Below, one piece after another: positions 61,407 to 61,537 of a DNA stretch of 61,537 nt. Position numbers and translations under genes: made by a program. The stretch is from Rubrivivax sp. A210 (GTDB lineage: Bacteria > Pseudomonadota > Gammaproteobacteria > Burkholderiales > Burkholderiaceae_C). Numbering within the stretch: the first letter of the stretch is position 1; every line of letters begins with the position of its first letter. The stretch covers positions 1 to 61,537 of the forward strand of contig NZ_CAJGBN010000014.1 of assembly GCF_904426505.1 (NCBI RefSeq). The letters are read 5' to 3'. Under the pieces are notes generated by a model, which saw only the letters and a program-made list of their open reading frames with translations, made no database searches and was not told where the DNA came from.

Positions 61407-61537
61407 TCAATCCGCCTGCTTGCGCAGGAACGCCGGAATCTCGATCTCATCCATCCCATTGGAGCTGAGCGCCTCCACCTTCGCCGCCGCCTGCGTGCGG
61501 CCGTGGCGCCAGACGCTGGGGGTGTTGAGGTTGTCAT
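61407..61537 (-). CDS. ftsZ: FtsZ, C-terminal end (partial, rest lies beyond the window)
   Basis: The last 42 codons of the minus-strand frame read DNLNTPSVWRHGR, then a short Ala/Glu linker, then GMDEIEIPAFLRKQAD before TGA at 61409-61407. The conserved C-terminal peptide with IPAFLRKQ is the docking site for FtsA and ZipA and is diagnostic of FtsZ, the division GTPase. It is convergent with the DUF302 gene; the 95-bp gap shows only a weak TTCGGC/GCCGAA hairpin. Confidence 0.95.
   Translation of the reverse strand, partial: DNLNTPSVWRHGRTQAAAKVEALSSNGMDEIEIPAFLRKQAD

Overview
The window looks like a chromosomal segment of a high-GC betaproteobacterium, most likely a member of the order Burkholderiales in the Rubrivivax/Ideonella/Leptothrix range. 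The grounds are very high GC with strong third-position bias, three TctC/Bug-type periplasmic binding proteins each beside a LysR gene, two PEP-CTERM proteins, and the C-terminal tail of FtsZ at the right edge. The genus is inference. No rRNA, tRNA, CRISPR array, transposase or integrase was seen.

Layout. 1-5.8 kb: the 3' part of a giant repeat-rich secreted exoprotein, followed by a caspase-like (C14) protease. 5.8-12.7 kb: a small membrane protein, a Ser/Thr kinase translationally coupled to a haem-motif HAMP sensor, a metallo-beta-lactamase-fold hydrolase, a YdgJ-type oxidoreductase, a lytic transglycosylase and a bacteriohemerythrin. 12.9-16.6 kb: a complete four-gene threonate/tetronate catabolic operon (ltnD-otnK-otnC-otnI). 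16.6-22.0 kb: two glutathione transferases and a cytochrome P450, a divergent AraC regulator and an SHMT-like PLP enzyme. 22.1-29.1 kb: a heavy-metal efflux operon (czcI-czcC-small protein-czcB-czcA-His-rich protein).

29.1-44.9 kb holds carboxylate-uptake and catabolism modules, each with a Bug protein, a LysR regulator and enzymes (VOC protein; CoA transferase plus HMG-CoA-lyase-like enzyme; methyltransferase plus PQ-loop protein; tartrate/malate dehydrogenase). Between them lie an argO/argP pair, a PEP-CTERM protein and a catalase-fold protein. Matching operator-like palindromes can be read directly in several promoters. 45-51.4 kb: an M1 aminopeptidase, an ExoD/TerC/small-membrane-protein cluster divergent from an NhaR-type regulator, and a TerB-like protein. 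51.6-55.4 kb is accessory: a LysM protein with a glycine-zipper tail and a small partner gene, a frameshifted remnant, an exported protein with an Ala-rich insert, and a 5'-truncated PEP-CTERM remnant.

55.6-61.5 kb: a His-rich/HupE-UreJ/DUF6488 cluster, a DUF1428 gene, a decayed DUF6544-like gene, and then the most unusual item: a thioredoxin-like domain fused in frame to a complete tandem ArsA ATPase, followed by a DUF302 protein and with no arsB, acr3, arsD or arsR in the window. The window closes with the convergent 3' end of ftsZ.
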